In this document: one piece after another, positions 59,818 through 64,000 of the stretch | How the letters are laid out: each line of letters begins with the position of its first letter | Numbering within the stretch: the stretch's first letter is position 1 | NCBI RefSeq assembly: GCF_030445035.2 | Contig: NC_080688.1 | Span: 63,315,949-63,379,948, forward strand | Direction of reading: 5' to 3' | Length of the DNA: 64,000 nucleotides | From: Dasypus novemcinctus | Taxonomy: Eukaryota; Chordata; Mammalia; Cingulata; Dasypodidae | The notes under the pieces: generated by a model | Told to the model about the DNA's origin: nothing | Databases searched by the model: none | The model's input: only the letters and a program-made list of their open reading frames with translations | Made by a program: the position numbers and the translations under genes

Positions 59818-61229
59818 CTGGTAGGAGAGAGGAATAGAGAAAGAAATTAATTAAGATGCAAAATCTACCTTTAGTATATTTGTAAAAATAGTACCGGAAG
59901 TCTCTAAGACAACCTCTCCCCTTTTTTGTGTGTGTGCCGGGGGGAGGGAAAGGGGGGGGCGGCGGGTTAAGTAAATAATACGGTTGCTTGAAGAAATTTT
60001 TTCAAGACTCCGTAATTTAACCAGAATGATAGTAAATATTGAGAGGGTATGGTCTATATCTTATATTTCACAGTATTTCAGCCCATTTACTGTAAACCCT
60101 TGCATTTAATAATTACTTGGTAATATGTGCTCTCACTTTTGCACACTTGTGAAATTCTGCTGTGTTCACAAGTCCAATGCAAGTGAGCGGGTGAACCTCA
60201 AAGGAAAGGCTGACCTCGCATATGTGATGCTTTCTTGATGGATAAGACGTGGGCCTGTGAAATACGCCTGCTTGGTGCCGCACAGCTCCTCATTCCCTGT
60301 GAGAGCGCAGGCTGGCCTGACTGCCTCCCAGCAAACCCGCTCGCCCCGCATCCACTTTATTCATGGTCTTCCTTGGGCATAGCTCGTTTCCACACCTCAC
60401 TCTGAGAGGTGGGGGGGGGGGGGCAACTGAAGAGATATTGCCATTCAACACATGGATCATTTTTTATTGCATTTAAGGAACGAAATTCCTCCAAATAGGT
60501 TTCCTCGCGGTGCATCTTGTCCGGGTGATTTTTTTCAACTGGGGCCTGGCCAACGGGCTTTTCTCTTTAAATGTGAAATCAGCCTGCTCTCATGTCGAAC
60601 ATGTGGTTGGTGGGGCAGCTGCATGAAGGCACCAGAAACTTGGTGGTCATCTTTTCCTCTCCAATTCCTTTCCTCTCTAGAGTCACCTGGTGTGTGGGTC
60701 CTGCGCAGGCCGCCTCCGGCCCTCCTCTCTTTGCCATTGTTACCATTTATCGACAGGCTACCTGGCCTCCAGTCCTCCCCCTTCAAATCCCTTTCGCTCC
60801 TCTGATTCAAGCTCACAGATGGCTGCCCATAGCTTTCAAGATACTAAATCCTTTACCACCCATAAAGTTCTAACTACTTAGAGATGAACACATTGTTCTT
60901 TTTAGTTTTTCAACTTCTACCCTGCTTTACTGCTTATTTCCCCAACTCCAAGCACGTATTGTAATTTTTTAAAATTTTTATATAAAAAAGAACCACACCC
61001 TACCCTCACCTCTGAATTTGATGTGAGAGGCCCTGCACCAGTGGGCCAGGGAGGAGCCCGCAGATGCTTGGGGCATTACGGCGGAGGAAATGCTTGAGCA
61101 GAGACCAGGAAGACGGCGTTCCACGCGCAGACGCGGTGGGAGCGGCGAGGGGCAAGGGGCTCTGTGGACTCTACAGGCGATGCAGAGGGAAGCGGCCTCC
61201 TCTCCTGCTACCCCCTCACCCCTGCCACC
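59818..61229. other. SKOR2 intron with G-rich tracts
   Basis: Probably SKOR2 intron. It contains G-rich low-complexity runs at about 59938-59966 and 60411-60423, and a CpG-bearing patch at 61080-61200 that resembles an old repeat. No further SKOR2 exon was recognised. Confidence 0.45.
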
Positions 61230-61600
61230 TCCCAAAAGGCTTCAAACACGCATTATACTCCCAGACTCAGGCCTTTGGCCCTGCTGAGTTCTCTGACTGA
61301 GTGGTCTGACCTTTTGAGCAAAACACCTTTCTCTCCTTTGAAGTCCATTTCAAATGCTGCCTCTTTGGGAAAGTCCTCTCCAATTCCCCCACCCACTCTG
61401 GCCAGACTCAGCCACCCTTCTTTTGTGCCTCCACAGCACCCTGTCCATACTTCTATTAATACATTCATAACGCTGTTCCATGATCATACATCTGTCTCCC
61501 AGCTAAACAGAGAATTCTCCGAGGGCAGAAAGCGACGTGATGAGATTTTTTTATGTTTCCACGGCACACCACAGTTTTGGCACACAGCAGGGACAGTTGA
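61230..61600 (+). mobile_element. L2 fragment
   Basis: L2-type sequence: 'tttcaaatgctgcctctttg', 'gaaagtcctctccaattccc', then 'gagaattctccgagggcaga' and 'ttttggcacacagcagggac'. The 166-codon frame across it is chance. Confidence 0.6.
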
Positions 61601-62299
61601 AAGAACGAGGAGAGAGAGCACACAGGCATCTACCAGAAGGCTTGGGTTCTGCCATCGACAGTAACTTCCCCACGCTGGCGCCTCAGAGCTTTATCGGAAA
61701 CAAGGGTGTGGAATGATGTGTCCTTTAAGGTTTTTTCTGGTCCTAGTGTTCTTAGATTTGATGTCAAGGTAAGCCGTGTTGGCTGGGTGCCAAGCATGCG
61801 GTTCTGTCTTTCCTGTGCTGGGGAAGGGAGAGCGGGTGATTTCCATTTACAGTGGTAAAGAATGGGGGGTGATGTGCTGTGTGAGGAGCTGGCACCCACC
61901 CTGCCACCTCAGGAGGCTCGGAGGTGAGGGGATGTCAATGCTGGCCCCGGGCAAAGGGGCTGTGGCCCTCAGGACACTGCCCTGGTTCCCATGCCGTTGG
62001 TCCCACGGCCGGGCCTGGCCTCTGGGAATATCAGTGGGTGTTCAGGACCCAAGAGCACATCCCCAGCAGGCCCCTCTCTGTGAAGGAGAGAACTTTCCTC
62101 AGGCAGTGCATAGGTTCCTCTTTCCCTCTAGGGTTCCAAGGTGCCCTCTGACCAGGGTGGATTCAGAACAAGGGCTCTCTGAAGCTGACCTGGCTGGGAT
62201 ACCTCACTTGGATTCCAGAAGTTTCTGATTTTGGAGGAGAAAACATCTAAGAGCAAACAGAATGCAATGGCAAATACTAGCCCTCAGTTAGTTCATGCT
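61601..62299. other. GC-richer stretch, no gene recognised
   Basis: Open in two plus frames (to 62228) but with no recognisable protein or splice structure. It is probably SKOR2 intron or flank. Confidence 0.4.
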
Positions 62300-63270
62300 T
62301 GTTGCTCTAAGATGGCACACTTAATATAATCCTTAAATTAAAACATAAAAAAGAAGCCATTAAAATATTAGAAAAAAATGGTGAATATTTTATAAGCTTG
62401 CAGTGGGGCCTTAAGGGCAAAAACAGAAAAGGAAAAGATTGCTAGATCTAATTAGACAAAAATTAAAAATTTTGGCATGACAAAGATCTACAAAGTTCCC
62501 AATACACAAAACATAATAGTCAACTTGTAAAGGCAAGTGATATAAGAAAAGAACATTTGCAACACACTTGACAAAGAATTAATATTTTAGTATATAAAAA
62601 GTTCATAAAAATCAATAAGAAAATGAAGACAACAAAAGAAATATGAGAAAAGAATTTAAATGGACAGTCACAAAACATACAAATGGGTGATAAATACAGG
62701 AAAAGTTTTCAACATTGTTTGCAGTGAAAGAAAAGGAAATGAGAAAGCATTTTTTCCATTTCAGTTAGTAAAGATTAAAAGAAAAGAGTCATGGTGTTCC
62801 AAGGTTAGTAGTGAAAATTAGCACACCCATTTTGGAAAATATCTTGAAAATCATGTATTAAAAGTTTTAAAAATCCTTTAATGCAGTAATTCTTCCTTTA
62901 GAGAAGTTTATTCTAAGGAAATATTCATAGATGTATGCAACAATTTACTTACAATCATATTCCATCACTTCAAACTTGGATAAACTTTAATGTTTAACAT
63001 AAGAGTACATTCATAGAAGTTCTGTAGTAATGCAAAGAGGCTCACAAGCTAATCAAGCTAATGTTAAGTGAAAAAAAGGAGGGTAAAAAATACTGTGTAT
63101 AAAATGATTTCATTTTGTTAAGAAAAAGGATTTAGTATGCACTAAAAAAGATGAAACTCCAAAATAATAACAACATTGATTATATCTAGGCAAGGTTTTT
63201 GCTTTCTTCCTTTTGTTTTTCTATATATTGACATTTTTCTATGACAATATATATTTAACTTTTGAGCTAA
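62300..63270 (+). mobile_element. L1 3' region, old
   Basis: A-rich LINE text ('aaagaacatttgcaacacac', 'aacatacaaatgggtgataa', 'acccattttggaaaatatct') ending in the AT-rich L1M-type tail near 63270. Decayed, with no frame. Confidence 0.7.
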
Positions 63271-64000
63271 AAGATTACTAATTGACAAATGAAAAAATTA
63301 AAATTTTTGCTATCTCCCAAATGTTGAAAACAATTTAATTGGAGATAAAAAATCATTAGGTGAAGTTCTCTAATAAGAATGACATACAACGCAACTTTTT
63401 TTTGGAAATGATAGAAAAAAAAGAGGTAGCAGAAAAAAGCAATGAAGTGCAACATGTCAGCCAACACAGTAGTAAGGGCTGTATCGTGCACTGCAAACTT
63501 GAACAGTTTGAAAACCTAAAAGAATTTCCAAATGGCAATAAAAAATATCCAGCCTACATTCCCAGAGCCACAGATAGGAAGTGAATGCAAATGGTACATG
63601 GGTTCGTCTCAAAGATCCTACAGATCAAACAATAAGGCTGGGCACTCCATTTGCTTATGTGGCCTTCATTTTGCTATTACCACCTTCAGACAACTACTGG
63701 GGCTTTTGGTCTCTACAGAGTTTTGGAATTCTCCCATAGCTTCTCCTCGAGATGATGCTACCAAGAAATGCAGGAAAGAAACCACTGGCCATTTATAATA
63801 ATACTGACAATCGTATTTAGGTATTGTAAGGAACAAAGTCTTAAAGTGAAAAGTAGTTGTTGGTTTTTAAAAAATAGTTAATAAGTAATATTAGCAGGAA
63901 TTTGGAAGAGTTATTCTTTTTAGGAATCTAAAATGATGACAGTTAAAATCCACCACCTAGGCTTTCCATAAGGCCTCAGGCATTTGTTCCACCCACTCAG
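63271..64000. other. Right end, nothing recognised
   Basis: No exon or family-level repeat could be recognised. Open frames at 63360-63584 and 63532-63798 are unlike any protein I know. Confidence 0.4.

Noticed and set aside
61164-61664. 166-codon plus-strand ORF
   Set aside because: It overlaps an L2 fragment and has low-complexity composition.
1-64000. CRISPR arrays, phage modules, bacterial defence or biosynthetic operons
   Set aside because: The sequence is vertebrate nuclear DNA with introns, SINEs, LINEs and LTRs; no such structure exists here.

Overview
This window is mammalian nuclear DNA, not a microbial or plasmid locus. Its commonest young repeats are tRNA-headed SINEs with long GC-rich bodies and (A/T)n tails. 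They match my memory of the DAS-SINEs of armadillos (Xenarthra, Dasypus-type), so the likely source is an armadillo. No bacterial operon, CRISPR array or phage module is present. Almost every open reading frame over 60 codons lies in a repeat or is chance.

Three genes can be tied to the sequence, all on the minus strand and in the order of human 18q21.1. (1) A CpG island at about 7.69-8.40 kb is probably the HDHD2 promoter. This rests on synteny, because no HDHD2 coding exon was found. (2) IER3IP1 is complete and intact. Its three coding exons (23689-23779, 13613-13714, 12720-12775) add up to 249 nt, or 82 codons plus stop, with consistent splice phases. Its promoter CpG island is at about 23.56-23.93 kb. 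(3) One 68-nt coiled-coil exon of the corepressor gene SKOR2 lies at 59750-59817. Its flanking exons were not found in the window.

Layout: 0-4 kb is a plus-strand L1 remnant broken by a composite SINE/LTR-like insertion. 4.1-6.2 kb is a nested stack of SINEs, an LTR and an L1 tail. 6.5-7.6 kb holds old MIR and L2 copies, followed by the HDHD2-type island and a spacer. 12-24 kb is IER3IP1. Its large intron 1 holds antisense L1-like sequence, a SINE and a two-LTR endogenous retrovirus (18176-22126) with a tRNA-Leu-like primer binding site, itself split by a solo LTR. 24-59 kb is intergenic sequence with further LTRs, DAS-SINEs, MIR, L2 and L1 tails, plus one strong CTCF-type motif at 44.93 kb. 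59-64 kb holds the SKOR2 exon and intron or flank with L2 and L1 fragments.

The most informative signals are insertion structures. They include perfect 5-bp duplications around two solo LTRs, a bare poly-T tract between direct repeats, recurrent two-headed SINE insertions sharing a linker, and a 468-bp retrocopy of an unrecognised transcript inside an L1. I found no convincing new molecular system.
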